A stretch of DNA of 64,000 bases from an uncultured Pseudomonadota bacterium (GTDB lineage: Bacteria; Pseudomonadota; Gammaproteobacteria; Methylococcales; Methylomonadaceae). Location: contig CAINHO010000033.1 of assembly GCA_903848935.1 (NCBI GenBank), positions 1 to 64,000 on the forward strand, in the 5' to 3' direction. The notes beneath the pieces were generated by a model. The model was not told where the DNA came from. It worked only from the letters and a program-made list of their open reading frames with translations, and ran no database searches. Within the stretch, counting starts at the first letter, position 1, and the number at the start of each line of letters is the position of its first letter. Positions 35,873 through 44,801 of this stretch are shown in pieces. Both the position numbers and the translations under genes were made by a program.

Positions 35873-36568
35873 ATGACCGAAACCAGCCCCGTTATTGTTG
35901 TGATAGAAGACGATCCGGCGATACGCCAATTTTTACGAACAGGACTGGGAACGCACGGTTTCAAAGTATTTGAAGCGGATAAAGGTCAGCAAGGCATTAT
36001 TGAAGCGGGTATACGCAAACCTGATTTTATTATTCTTGATTTGGGTTTGCCCGACATGGATGGTGTGGAAGTTATTAAAGTTATCCGGCAATGGTCAGCG
36101 ATGCCGATTATTGTGTTATCGGCTCGCAGCACCGAACAACATAAAATTGAAGCATTAGATGCCGGCGCGGATGATTATTTGACGAAACCGTTTGGTTTAG
36201 GTGAATTGCTGGCGCGAATTCGAGTAGCCATGCGCCATTCGTTAAGTAATCCCGCGCAAGATCAAAACGGTATTTTTACGACCGGCGCATTAAAAGTGGA
36301 TTTAGTGAAGCGGCAAGTTTTTGTTGAGGATGAGGAAATTCATCTGACTCCGATTCAGTACCGGCTATTGTCAGTCTTGATTAAAAATGCCGGTAAAGTC
36401 CTAACGCATCACTATTTGCTGAAAGAAGTTTGGGGGCCATCGTATAAAGATAATTCGCATTATTTACGAATTTATATGAGTCAACTTAGACAAAAGTTAG
36501 AAGCCGAGCCAGCGCAACCACAGTATTTACTCACAGAATCTGGCATCGGCTATCGACTGAAATTTTAG
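35873..36568 (+). CDS. kdpE: KDP operon transcriptional response regulator
   Basis: KdpE is an OmpR-family regulator that activates kdp transcription. The 231-residue protein has a receiver with Asp-56 in FIILDLGLPDMDG, the DDYLTKPFGLGELLARIRVAMR switch region, and a winged-helix DNA-binding domain (LTPIQYRLLSVLIKNAGKVL). Its stop is one base from the convergent pqqC. It closes the kdp island. Confidence 0.96.
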   Translation: MTETSPVIVVIEDDPAIRQFLRTGLGTHGFKVFEADKGQQGIIEAGIRKPDFIILDLGLPDMDGVEVIKVIRQWSAMPIIVLSARSTEQHKIEALDAGADDYLTKPFGLGELLARIRVAMRHSLSNPAQDQNGIFTTGALKVDLVKRQVFVEDEEIHLTPIQYRLLSVLIKNAGKVLTHHYLLKEVWGPSYKDNSHYLRIYMSQLRQKLEAEPAQPQYLLTESGIGYRLKF

Positions 36569-36569
36569 T

Positions 36570-37298
36570 TCATTTCTCAACGTTAAAATATGGCGGCATT
36601 TCGTGAACATAAGCCATATACATCGCATCCGCCATCGACCATAAAACATCCAGTTTGAATTTTAAAATATCGACCATGCGATTTTGTTGTTCGCGGGTTT
36701 TGTACCAATCCAGTGTAATTTCTAAACCGTGTTCCACGTCGCGTCGCGCTTCGGTTAAACGTTTGCGGAAATAGGCATAACCTTCGGGTTCAACCCACGG
36801 ATAATGCGCGGGCCAATTGTCTAAGCGTTGTTGATGAATTTTGGGTGCGAATAATTCGGTTAAAGACGAACTCGCGGCTTCATGCCATTCGGCACGACGA
36901 GCAAAATTCACATACGCATCAACGGCAAAACGGACTGCGGGCAAAACGTGTTGTAACGACGTGAGTTCTTCGCGTGTTAAACCGACGGCAATGCCTAATT
37001 GAATCCACGCTTCAATGCCACCCACGTCAGTCGGACTGCCGTCGTGATCTAAAATGCGTTGCGTCCATTTCGCTCTCGTTTCACGATCGGGACAGTTTGC
37101 CAAAATGTTCGCATCTTTAATCGGAATGCACACCTGATAATAAAACCGATTCGCCACCCAACCTTGCAACTGGGCTTTAGTTAGATTTCCTTCGTTCATC
37201 AACAAATGATATGGGTGGTGAATGTGGTACAAATTTTCCATGCCGCGCAGCTGTGCTTCAAATTCTTCGCGTGTCCAAGGGGTTGTTTCTGTGGTCAT
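36570..37298 (-). CDS. pqqC: Pyrroloquinoline-quinone synthase
   Basis: PqqC performs the last ring-closing oxidation of PQQ synthesis. The 242-residue helical protein shows [51 protein letters not shown] and [13 protein letters not shown], all typical. PQQ is the cofactor of methanol dehydrogenase, which fits a methylotroph. No pqqA, B, D or E is in the window, so the gene is separated from the rest of its pathway here. Confidence 0.96.
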   Translation of the reverse strand: MTTETTPWTREEFEAQLRGMENLYHIHHPYHLLMNEGNLTKAQLQGWVANRFYYQVCIPIKDANILANCPDRETRAKWTQRILDHDGSPTDVGGIEAWIQLGIAVGLTREELTSLQHVLPAVRFAVDAYVNFARRAEWHEAASSSLTELFAPKIHQQRLDNWPAHYPWVEPEGYAYFRKRLTEARRDVEHGLEITLDWYKTREQQNRMVDILKFKLDVLWSMADAMYMAYVHEMPPYFNVEK

Positions 37299-37316
37299 GT
37301 GTTTCTCGTTCTAAGT

Positions 37317-37919
37317 TTAAAAAATAACATCTTCGTAAATATCAGTTAGTGTCAATATTGTCTGGTAATTTTCACATTCAATCGAAAGCGTTTCGCCGTC
37401 TTCTAATTCCGCGCTACCCCATTCACCTGAGTCGTCACGCATGAAATAATCGACTTTTTGTTGCAATGAATCGACCAACAAGTAATAACGCAAACTCGGA
37501 ATTTTTTGGTAGGTCTCCCATTTTTCACGACGATCAATTTTTGCCGTACTTTTTGATAACACTTCGGCAATGAAACAGGGTTTTTCTTTATAAAACCTAT
37601 CATTGTCATCACTTGAGCATCCCAATATAACGTCAGGGTAGTAATAAGAATCGCCATCTTCAGCACGAAATTTCATATCACTCGCAAAAACCTTGCACTT
37701 TCCACCTTTGCCACGAGAAGCTGCGCGTAAATGAAAAAATAAATTCCCAGTGATTAAATTATGCTGTTCACTCGCGCCTGCCATGCCGTGAATTTCACCG
37801 TCATCATTTTCCATCGCATAAATTTCACCATTAACATATTCGTGTTTAACGTCGCTGGCTTCCTCAAAATCTAAATATTCTTGCTCGGTTATGTAGCGTT
37901 TTTTTTGTAACGCGCTCAT
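37317..37919 (-). CDS. Uma2-family PD-(D/E)XK endonuclease-like protein
   Basis: The 200-residue protein carries the DUF820/Uma2 pattern: YLDFEEASDVKHEYVNGEIYAM, HNLITGNLFFHLR, YYPDVILGC and PCFIAEVLSKST, with the nuclease Asp and Glu-Lys-like residues. This family is very common in cyanobacteria and occurs in methanotrophs. Its biological role is unclear. It precedes pqqC on the reverse strand but functional linkage is unlikely. Confidence 0.85.
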   Translation of the reverse strand: MSALQKKRYITEQEYLDFEEASDVKHEYVNGEIYAMENDDGEIHGMAGASEQHNLITGNLFFHLRAASRGKGGKCKVFASDMKFRAEDGDSYYYPDVILGCSSDDNDRFYKEKPCFIAEVLSKSTAKIDRREKWETYQKIPSLRYYLLVDSLQQKVDYFMRDDSGEWGSAELEDGETLSIECENYQTILTLTDIYEDVIF

Positions 37920-37992
37920 CTCAATCCCCTTCGTTTAAATCAAAACAGCTCGATGATTCTCGCATTCAACCTTTGATTTTTCAAGATTCTGA

Positions 37993-38022
37993 ACCGGTGC
38001 GCCACCGGTACAATGCTATAAT
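37993..38022 (+). promoter_or_regulatory. Promoter with palindromic operator before the flavin reductase gene
   Basis: The 17-base palindrome ACCGGTGCGCCACCGGT (37993-38009, 7-base arms, 3-base centre) is followed by TATAAT at 38017-38022. The palindrome covers the expected -35 position at 17-base spacing, so a repressor bound there would block RNA polymerase. Confidence 0.6.
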
Positions 38023-38059
38023 GCCGTACAGCTTATTTCAATTGATTGAGGATTTAAAG

Positions 38060-38554
38060 ATGACCATTAGCGCAACAGAATTTAAACAAGCCATGCAACT
38101 TTGGGCGAGCGGTGTCACCGTGGTGACAACAAAATCAGAGCAATACGGTTTACAAGGCATGACGGTATCGGCATTTTCAAGCGTGTCGGCTGAACCCGCA
38201 CTCATTTTATGTTGCGTGAACGGTGCCGCCGATACCGTCGTGGGTATTGATGCGAGTCAATGTTTTGCAGTCAATGTCTTGGCAGCCACACAACAAAATA
38301 TCTCGAATCAATTTGCCGGAGGTTGTAGTCATGAAGAACGTTTTACAAATAATCCGTGGCATACCGCGATTACCGGTGCGCCATTATTAAATGAAAGTTT
38401 GATGACTTTAGATTGTAAATTAGTCGAGAAAGTTCAAGCGGGTTCGCACTGGATTTTAATTGGTGAAGTTCAAGCCTGCGAATCGAAAAGCGGTGAACCA
38501 TTGCTTTATTATCGTGCAAATTATCATGAATTAGCGATTGCTGACGATAAGTAA
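38060..38554 (+). CDS. Flavin reductase family protein
   Basis: The ATG at 38060 gives a 164-residue protein of the flavin reductase-like (FMN-binding split barrel) family: FKQAMQLWASGVTVVTT, GMTVSAFSSVSAEPALILCCV, CFAVNVLAATQQNIS and HWILIGEV. These enzymes reduce FMN or FAD with NAD(P)H, often for a separate monooxygenase, though none is nearby. A longer upstream in-frame start would run through the promoter palindrome and is rejected. Confidence 0.88.
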   Translation: MTISATEFKQAMQLWASGVTVVTTKSEQYGLQGMTVSAFSSVSAEPALILCCVNGAADTVVGIDASQCFAVNVLAATQQNISNQFAGGCSHEERFTNNPWHTAITGAPLLNESLMTLDCKLVEKVQAGSHWILIGEVQACESKSGEPLLYYRANYHELAIADDK

Positions 38555-38588
38555 GCAGAACTAATTTTCAACCATCGATAAAACACTC

Positions 38589-38855
38589 ATGACGTGCCAA
38601 CACCCTAATCCTGCCGGTTATATTTTTTGCAATGCTTGTGGACAAGCGTTAAATCATCAACGTTGTCGCTGTGGTTTTGTCTGCACAGCGGAAGCGTTAT
38701 ATTGCGGACGGTGTGGACATTCGCTGGCAATGGACAATGAATTAACAGCAGTCAGTACGGTCGAACATCGCTACGATTTGGACTGTTTGGTGAAATTAGC
38801 GGGTATGTCCACCGATAAAAAAGCCAAAATTGTCGAATGGAAAGGCTTGGTCTAA
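38589..38855 (+). CDS. Zinc-ribbon protein next to the GspE/PilB-type ATPase
   Basis: The 88-residue protein has two close Cys clusters (CQHP, FCNACGQ; then CRCGFVC and YCGRCGH), making a double zinc ribbon, followed by about 40 residues without clear motifs. Its stop is directly adjacent to the ATG of the ATPase gene, so the pair is co-expressed. The ribbon may act as an adaptor or regulator of the ATPase; this is inference. Confidence 0.72.
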   Translation: MTCQHPNPAGYIFCNACGQALNHQRCRCGFVCTAEALYCGRCGHSLAMDNELTAVSTVEHRYDLDCLVKLAGMSTDKKAKIVEWKGLV

Positions 38856-40532
38856 ATGAAACTCACGCAAGAAATCTGTCGCCAATTTTATAAACGGGCA
38901 GAAATGACCGAAGCATCCATTAAATCATTAGGGAAAGAATCCGAAGGGAATGCGTATGCGTTTGCAGAAATGGCGATTCATCGTGGTTTAGCCGATCGGG
39001 ATGTGGCGGGCATGATTTTGGGTGATTCGCTCGGCGTAACGTATTTAAATTTATACAAAACTCTGTTTCAAGATGATGTATTGGCATTATTGCCGTTGGA
39101 ATTGGCACGGCAATATCAAGCAATTCCAATTTGCCAATTCGGCGAAACTATTACGATTGCGTGTACGCATCCCGAAGATAAAAAAGTCAGTGGTGCGTTG
39201 TCACGCATTCTTTCTAAACCCGTGGAGTTACTGCTTTGTTTACCGGATGAATTGAATGCCGCGTATACGTTGCGTTACCAAAGTGATAGTAAAATCGATG
39301 ACATCGTCATTTCATTCGACTTCAAACAGTTAAGCAGCATGACACCGGAACGGCTAGTCGAATTGCGTCCGATTATTGAAATTGCAGAATCTTTGTTGTT
39401 ACTTGCGTTAAAAGAAAATGCCTCCGATATTCACATTGAACCAAAAGAACATGATTGCGTGATTCGTTTTCGGATTGATGGTGTGTTGAGTGAACGATTG
39501 CGCTTACCGGTGGGTTTGGCGATACCGTTGACGGCGCGTTATAAAATTATGGCGGAAATGAATATCGCCGAACGTCGTATTCCACAAGATGGACGGATTA
39601 GTTTTCAAACAGAGGTTAAAGCCATCGACGTGCGGGTTTCGACCTTGCCAATTTTGCACGGTGAAAAAACGGTGATGCGTTTATTGGGTTCGCTGACGGA
39701 TAGCGTACCCATCAATTTGGATAAATTGGATATTTTAGAAAATAACTTACGTCAATTTAAAGAAGTATTGGCGCAACCGAATGGCATTATTTTTGTCACG
39801 GGTTCGATGGGTTCGGGAAAAAGTACCACGTTGTACGCCGCTTTAAATCACATTAACAAGCCAGACATCAATATCATTACCATCGAAGATCCGGTGGAAT
39901 TTGAAATCGCCACCATCAATCAAGTGCAAGTCAATATCAAAGCTGGACGCGATTTTAACGCGGTATTGCGTTCAATTTTACAACAAGATCCTGATGTATT
40001 GCTGGTGGGCGAAATACGAGACAAAGAAACGGCTCAAATTGCCAGCAAAGCAGCTTTAACGGGGCATTTGGTATTAAGCACATTGCACACAAATAACGCC
40101 CTGCAAGCCATAACACGTTTAGTAGATATGGGAGTTGAACCATACATGGTTGCACCCGCCATTATTGGCATTTGGGCGCAACGGTTGTTACGGCGTTTAT
40201 GTGTGCATTGCAAAATAGAAGATCATGATTTAGATGTGGCTCAATTACAGCATTATTTTCATTGGAAAAATCCCGAACTGCCGATATTTTACAAACCGGT
40301 CGGCTGTGAACATTGCAATCACAAAGGCTATAAAGGGCGAGTCGGCATTCACGAATTTGTAAAAATCGACAACACGATACGCGACTACATTTTGCAAGGA
40401 CGCAGCCATAACGACATTTGTAATTACGCTTATAGCATTGGTTTTAAAGATTTACGTTTTGATGGTTTCGTCAAAGCCTTGCAAGGTCTTACCAGCCTAG
40501 ACGAAGTGATTCGTATCACAGCGGATAACTGA
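38856..40532 (+). CDS. GspE/PilB-family secretion or pilus-assembly ATPase
   Basis: The 558-residue protein has an N-terminal MshEN/GspE-type domain (about 35-150) and a complete AAA motor: DIHIEPKEHDCVIRFRIDGV, Walker A GSMGSGKSTT near residue 316, IEDPVEF Asp box, DVLLVGEIRDKETA Walker B, the LSTLHTN His box and a CVHC / CEHC zinc motif. Walker A has Met where Thr is usual (GPTGSGKS). No pilin, inner-membrane platform or secretin genes are nearby, so it is an orphan motor for type II secretion, type IV pili or an Msh-like system. Confidence 0.92.
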   Translation: MKLTQEICRQFYKRAEMTEASIKSLGKESEGNAYAFAEMAIHRGLADRDVAGMILGDSLGVTYLNLYKTLFQDDVLALLPLELARQYQAIPICQFGETITIACTHPEDKKVSGALSRILSKPVELLLCLPDELNAAYTLRYQSDSKIDDIVISFDFKQLSSMTPERLVELRPIIEIAESLLLLALKENASDIHIEPKEHDCVIRFRIDGVLSERLRLPVGLAIPLTARYKIMAEMNIAERRIPQDGRISFQTEVKAIDVRVSTLPILHGEKTVMRLLGSLTDSVPINLDKLDILENNLRQFKEVLAQPNGIIFVTGSMGSGKSTTLYAALNHINKPDINIITIEDPVEFEIATINQVQVNIKAGRDFNAVLRSILQQDPDVLLVGEIRDKETAQIASKAALTGHLVLSTLHTNNALQAITRLVDMGVEPYMVAPAIIGIWAQRLLRRLCVHCKIEDHDLDVAQLQHYFHWKNPELPIFYKPVGCEHCNHKGYKGRVGIHEFVKIDNTIRDYILQGRSHNDICNYAYSIGFKDLRFDGFVKALQGLTSLDEVIRITADN

Positions 40533-40559
40533 TTTAATCGCTCCACTATCAAATTGATA

Positions 40560-40574
40560 TGTTATATTGTAACA
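40560..40574 (+). promoter_or_regulatory. Zur box
   Basis: TGTTATATTGTAACA is an inverted repeat (TGTTA / TAACA, 5-base centre) that differs by one base from the core of the enterobacterial Zur consensus (TGTTATANTATAACA). It lies 25 bases before the ATG of zur and 27 bases after the previous stop, so autoregulation of the zur-znuD unit by zinc is likely. Confidence 0.75.
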
Positions 40575-40599
40575 AATTAACTTCAATTTGTTATTACTC

Positions 40600-41100
40600 A
40601 TGTCAATTTCTACCGAACTACCTTCGACACACAATCATTCCAACTGCATCAATGCTGCGCTCACAATGGCAACCCAATTATGCGTGGAACGCGGCGTACA
40701 ACTCACGTCCATTCGCCAACAAGTGTTAGAGCTAATTTGGACAAACCATCACGCAGTTAAAGCCTACGATTTACTGGAACGTATCAAGCCGCTACAAAGT
40801 GCAGCAAAACCTGCCACGATTTACCGCGCCTTAGATTTTTTAATGGCACAAGGTTTTATTCACCGCGTCGAAAGTTTGAATGCGTTTATCGGTTGTTGCG
40901 ACTTGAAAACCGCACATGAACAATTACTCCTAATTTGTAAGCAATGTAAAAATGTTGAAGAACGCCACGCCGATGTGGTGATGCAAGCTCTCGTGCAAGA
41001 ATTACAAAATGCCAATTTTATCGCTCACAGTAAAGCCATTGAAATTCAAGGTATTTGTGAAAATTGTTCACAAACATTGAATACAGAGATTCCAGCATGA
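40600..41100 (+). CDS. zur: Zinc uptake regulator (Fur family)
   Basis: The ATG at 40600 gives 166 residues. The protein has the Fur-type winged helix (LTSIRQQVLELIWTNHHAVKAYDLLERI and PATIYRALDFLMAQGFIHRVES) followed by a dimerisation domain with Zur-like cysteines: FIGCCDLKTAHEQLLLICKQC and EIQGICENCS (structural zinc CxxC pairs). Zinc-bound Zur represses high-affinity zinc import. The stop overlaps the receptor gene (ATGA), and a Zur box lies upstream, which favours Zur over Fur or PerR. Confidence 0.9.
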   Translation: MSISTELPSTHNHSNCINAALTMATQLCVERGVQLTSIRQQVLELIWTNHHAVKAYDLLERIKPLQSAAKPATIYRALDFLMAQGFIHRVESLNAFIGCCDLKTAHEQLLLICKQCKNVEERHADVVMQALVQELQNANFIAHSKAIEIQGICENCSQTLNTEIPA

Positions 41101-43190
41101 AATTTACAAAAATAACCTTCTGTCTTCTATTTTCTGTTACACCACTTTATGCTGCTGAAGAACCTGAAATACAGCAATTAGATGAAATTGTTATCACCTC
41201 ACCATTACGAGAGGCGACCTCTGAATCTGCTGTACCTGTGACTATCCTAGAAGATGACGAACTGATGATGAAAATGGGGCATAGCATTGGGGATACTCTG
41301 AAACAAGAGCCGGGAATTACCAGTCAGTCATTTGGGCCTGGCGTTGGCACACCCGTCATTCGTGGTCAAAGTGGCCCAAGAGTACGGGTATTATCCAGCG
41401 GTATTGGGAGTAATGATGTGTCGCAATTAAGTCCAGACCATGCAACCAGTATTGAGCCTATCATGGCAGAACGTATTGAAGTTTTGCGTGGACCAGCTAC
41501 CTTACTTTATGGCAGTGGTGCAATGGGTGGCGTGGTCAATGTTATAGACAACCGTATTCCTGGTTTTATTCCCAATAAGCTGTTTGGTGGTATTTTCGAA
41601 CAACGCTTTGATTCGGCTTTCGATGAAACCAGCACAGCACTGAAAACCGAAGGTAGAAAAGACCACCTTGCCTACCATCTGGATGGTTTATTTCGTGACC
41701 GCAGTAATATGAGCATCGGCGGGCAAGCTATTGATGCGCCTGCTGCACAATCTCTTGATTCCACGCTTAATGTCATTCAAAACAGTCATGGCTCGATTCC
41801 AAACACTTATGCCCAAACTATCAATGGTTCGGCGGGCGTTTCATTAGTAGGCGACCCTGGATTTGCGGGCGTTTCAATCAATCAGTTGCATAACAATTAT
41901 GGTATTGCTCCCGATGGTAGTGGCGGATCGAATACCCGTATTGATATTAAACAGACTAAATATGACTTCAAAAGCGAGTTGAATAATCCTTTAAGTTTTG
42001 CCGAGTTGTTAAAGATACGGATGGGCTACACTGATTACTATCACACAGAACTTGATGGCGGCGAACCTGGAACTGCATTCAGTAACAAAACGTTTGAAGG
42101 TCGCATGGAACTTACCCACAAACCTATTGGATTATTTCGAGGTGCAGTCGGTTTTCAGGCATTATCCAGTGACTTTTCTGCCTTTGATTTCACTGGCGCA
42201 CAAACGATTGTTCCCAAATCTTTAATCAGCAGTTACGGTGTATTTGGTGTTGAGTCATTTAATTATGGACCTGTTACTTATCAACTAGGTGGAAGGGTGG
42301 AAGAGAGTTCCATCGCTCCACAATCTGGCACAAATTATTCGTCACCAAATGGTTCGCCAATTAGTTCGTCTTATAACTATTTACCCGTTAGTGCTTCTGC
42401 TTCAGGACTATGGAAAATTGATAAACGTGACAGTCTAAATTTAGCAGTTACTCGTTCTCAACGTGCGCCGCAAGTTCAAGAATTACTATCTCATGGTTTT
42501 CACGATGCAACTCGCAGTTTTGAAGATGGAAATCCTAACTTGCAAATGGAAACCTCTTATAACCTAGATTTAGGCTACAAATTTGAAGCTAATTGGGTGC
42601 GAGCCGAATTAGATTTATTTAATAATTGGGCGAACAATTACATCTATCAGCAACGCACGGGTCAATTTGTCCTTCAAAATCCTGACACAGGCGCGGCAGA
42701 TGCGTGTCCGACAAATACGGGTTGTACAGCCGTGGTTCAAAGTCATCAGGCTGACGCTATTTTCAGAGGATACGAAAGTAAGCTAATTTTTCCGATAATG
42801 ACTAATCATTATGGATTGGTCGATTTAACTTTGTTTAGTGATTACACTCGAGGCACATTCGTTAATGGTGGTGATGTGCCGCGTATGCCGCCGCTACGAT
42901 TTGGCTTTCAATGGGATTACACGAAGCAACAATGGTCAAGCAATCTACGATTTACCCGCGCCCAAGCGCAAGATCACCCAGGTGCAAATGACACTTCCAC
43001 GGCAGGTTATTATTTATTGAGTCTCGGCAGCCAATATCAAATCAAAGATTTCCATGATGCCAAAATCATGCTATTCGCCAAAGCAAATAACTTGCTTAAC
43101 GAAAATATCCGAAACTCCGTTTCTTATTTACGCAACTTCTCGCCAGAGCCTGGACGCGGTGCAGAAATTGGAATTCGAATTAGCTATTAA
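41097..43190 (+). CDS. znuD: TonB-dependent outer-membrane receptor, ZnuD-like (zinc uptake)
   Basis: The ATG at 41097 gives 697 residues with a signal peptide (FTKITFCLLFSVTPLYA), a TonB box-like LDEIVITSPL, a plug domain (VPVTILEDDELMMKMG to RIEVLRGPATLLYGSGAMGGVVNVID) and a barrel ending in the aromatic GIRISY. The PVIRGQSGPRVRVL plug segment resembles neisserial ZnuD. Coupling with zur and the Zur box supports a zinc substrate. Heme or another metal cannot be strictly excluded. Confidence 0.85.
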   Translation: MKFTKITFCLLFSVTPLYAAEEPEIQQLDEIVITSPLREATSESAVPVTILEDDELMMKMGHSIGDTLKQEPGITSQSFGPGVGTPVIRGQSGPRVRVLSSGIGSNDVSQLSPDHATSIEPIMAERIEVLRGPATLLYGSGAMGGVVNVIDNRIPGFIPNKLFGGIFEQRFDSAFDETSTALKTEGRKDHLAYHLDGLFRDRSNMSIGGQAIDAPAAQSLDSTLNVIQNSHGSIPNTYAQTINGSAGVSLVGDPGFAGVSINQLHNNYGIAPDGSGGSNTRIDIKQTKYDFKSELNNPLSFAELLKIRMGYTDYYHTELDGGEPGTAFSNKTFEGRMELTHKPIGLFRGAVGFQALSSDFSAFDFTGAQTIVPKSLISSYGVFGVESFNYGPVTYQLGGRVEESSIAPQSGTNYSSPNGSPISSSYNYLPVSASASGLWKIDKRDSLNLAVTRSQRAPQVQELLSHGFHDATRSFEDGNPNLQMETSYNLDLGYKFEANWVRAELDLFNNWANNYIYQQRTGQFVLQNPDTGAADACPTNTGCTAVVQSHQADAIFRGYESKLIFPIMTNHYGLVDLTLFSDYTRGTFVNGGDVPRMPPLRFGFQWDYTKQQWSSNLRFTRAQAQDHPGANDTSTAGYYLLSLGSQYQIKDFHDAKIMLFAKANNLLNENIRNSVSYLRNFSPEPGRGAEIGIRISY

Positions 43191-44158
43191 ACAACTCTGT
43201 CGGGCAACGTTTCGCCAGCAAAATAAGCCGCTAAATTTGCCAACACTTTTTCTCCCATAGCAGTGCGTGTTTCAAGGGTTGCGCTACCTAAATGCGGCAA
43301 TAACGTCACATTTTCTAATTCTAAAAAGCCTTCGTGAATGTTGGGTTCGTTTTCGTAAACATCTAAACCTGCACCAGCGATTTGTTTCGATTTCAATGCG
43401 TCAATCAACGCCTGACTATCCACCACATCGCCGCGAGCCGTATTGATTAAATGCGCGGTGGGCTTCATGAACTTCAACGTTTCGGCATTGATTAAATGTT
43501 TTGTGTTTGCGCCAGCGGGACAATGCAACGACACAAAATCAGCTTGCTGCAATAATTCTTCCACCGTATTGCACCGTTTCGCGTTCAAATCCTGAATCAC
43601 ATATTCGTCTACCGCGCTCGGATTGAAATAAATAATGTTCATGTCAAAACCATAATGCGCTTTACGCGCCATTGCTTGCCCGATTCGTCCAAATCCAATC
43701 AACCCCAACGTTGCGCCCGTGACGTTGGAACTCAACATACTGGTTGGACACCAGCCGCTCCATTTGTTTGCTCGCACTAAACGATCACCTTCCGCGCCAC
43801 GTCGCGCCGTCATCAATAACAACGTCATGGCAATATCGGCGGTACTTTGCGTTAAAACATTCGGCGTATTGGTGACGATTAAACCATTGGCTTTTGCAGC
43901 TTCAATGTCGATATGGTTATAACCCACACCAAAATTCGCCAAAATTTTGCAGCGTTTATTTTCAACATTCAAAACATCAGCGGGAAAAGAGTCGCAAACG
44001 GTTGGACAAACGACATCGTAATTTTGCAATGCCGCTTTGAATTCGTCAGTCCTCAATGGACGGTCAGTTTCGTTTAGGGTGACATCGTATAAATCACGCA
44101 GTTTCGTTTCAACAGATTCTGTCCAACGGCGAGTAATCAAAACTTTGGGTTTGTTCAT
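43187..44158 (-). CDS. D-2-hydroxyacid dehydrogenase (glyoxylate/hydroxypyruvate reductase type)
   Basis: The ATG at 44158 follows GGAGC at good spacing and gives 323 residues; a longer in-frame start lacks a ribosome site. The NAD(P)-binding Rossmann motif LGLIGFGRIGQ, catalytic Arg in NTARGDVVD, Glu in VYENEP and His in LLPHLGSAT are all present. It resembles GyaR/HprA enzymes, which reduce hydroxypyruvate to glycerate in serine-cycle methylotrophs. It converges on znuD with a 4-base overlap. The substrate is inferred from family only. Confidence 0.88.
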   Translation of the reverse strand: MNKPKVLITRRWTESVETKLRDLYDVTLNETDRPLRTDEFKAALQNYDVVCPTVCDSFPADVLNVENKRCKILANFGVGYNHIDIEAAKANGLIVTNTPNVLTQSTADIAMTLLLMTARRGAEGDRLVRANKWSGWCPTSMLSSNVTGATLGLIGFGRIGQAMARKAHYGFDMNIIYFNPSAVDEYVIQDLNAKRCNTVEELLQQADFVSLHCPAGANTKHLINAETLKFMKPTAHLINTARGDVVDSQALIDALKSKQIAGAGLDVYENEPNIHEGFLELENVTLLPHLGSATLETRTAMGEKVLANLAAYFAGETLPDRVV

Positions 44159-44333
44159 GTTTAAAGCTCCAAAAATTAAGTGAGTGATGAAGGAATAATC
44201 TACCAACCACAAAAACGTGTTTCAATGCCCAATTCCACGCTATCTGTAGTATTTTTATAGTATGGCAACTGTGCTATTCTATCGCCGATTTTTTATAAAA
44301 GCCCTTATAACAAAGCCTAATGACAATAAAAAT

Positions 44334-44801
44334 ATGACTCAAATAAATATAATGCAGACCGTGCAGACAATAATCACGGATCTCAAAGATAAACCAGGCG
44401 CGTTACTTCCGATTTTGCACGCGGTGCAAAATTCGTTAGGTTATGTGCCGCCTGAAATCGTTCCAACGATTGCCAAAGCGTTGAATCTTTCACGCGCGGA
44501 AGTTCACGGCGTAATTAGTTTTTATCATTATTTTCGTGATCACGCGCCTGGTAAAAAAACCGTGCGAATTTGCCGCGCAGAATCGTGTTTAGCGATGGGC
44601 GGCAAAGCATTAGAAAGCCAAATTAAAACGAAATTAGGCATCGATTATCATGAAACGACCGAAGATGGAAACTACTCACTCGAAGCGGTTTATTGTTTAG
44701 GAAATTGTGCATGTTCGCCTGCGATTCAAATTGATAATGATGTTTATGGTCGTGTTACAGCAGAATCGTTTAACGAAATTTTGACGGAGCAATCAGCATG
44801 A
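44334..44801 (+). CDS. fdsG: NAD-dependent formate dehydrogenase gamma subunit
   Basis: FdsG is the NuoE-like [2Fe-2S] thioredoxin-fold subunit of cytosolic formate dehydrogenase. The ATG at 44334 gives 155 residues, the usual size. It shows [29 protein letters not shown], and the cluster cysteines in [12 protein letters not shown] and [17 protein letters not shown]. It overlaps fdsB by 4 bases (ATGA). The 175-base gap upstream is AT-rich and should hold the operon promoter. Confidence 0.95.
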   Translation: MTQINIMQTVQTIITDLKDKPGALLPILHAVQNSLGYVPPEIVPTIAKALNLSRAEVHGVISFYHYFRDHAPGKKTVRICRAESCLAMGGKALESQIKTKLGIDYHETTEDGNYSLEAVYCLGNCACSPAIQIDNDVYGRVTAESFNEILTEQSA

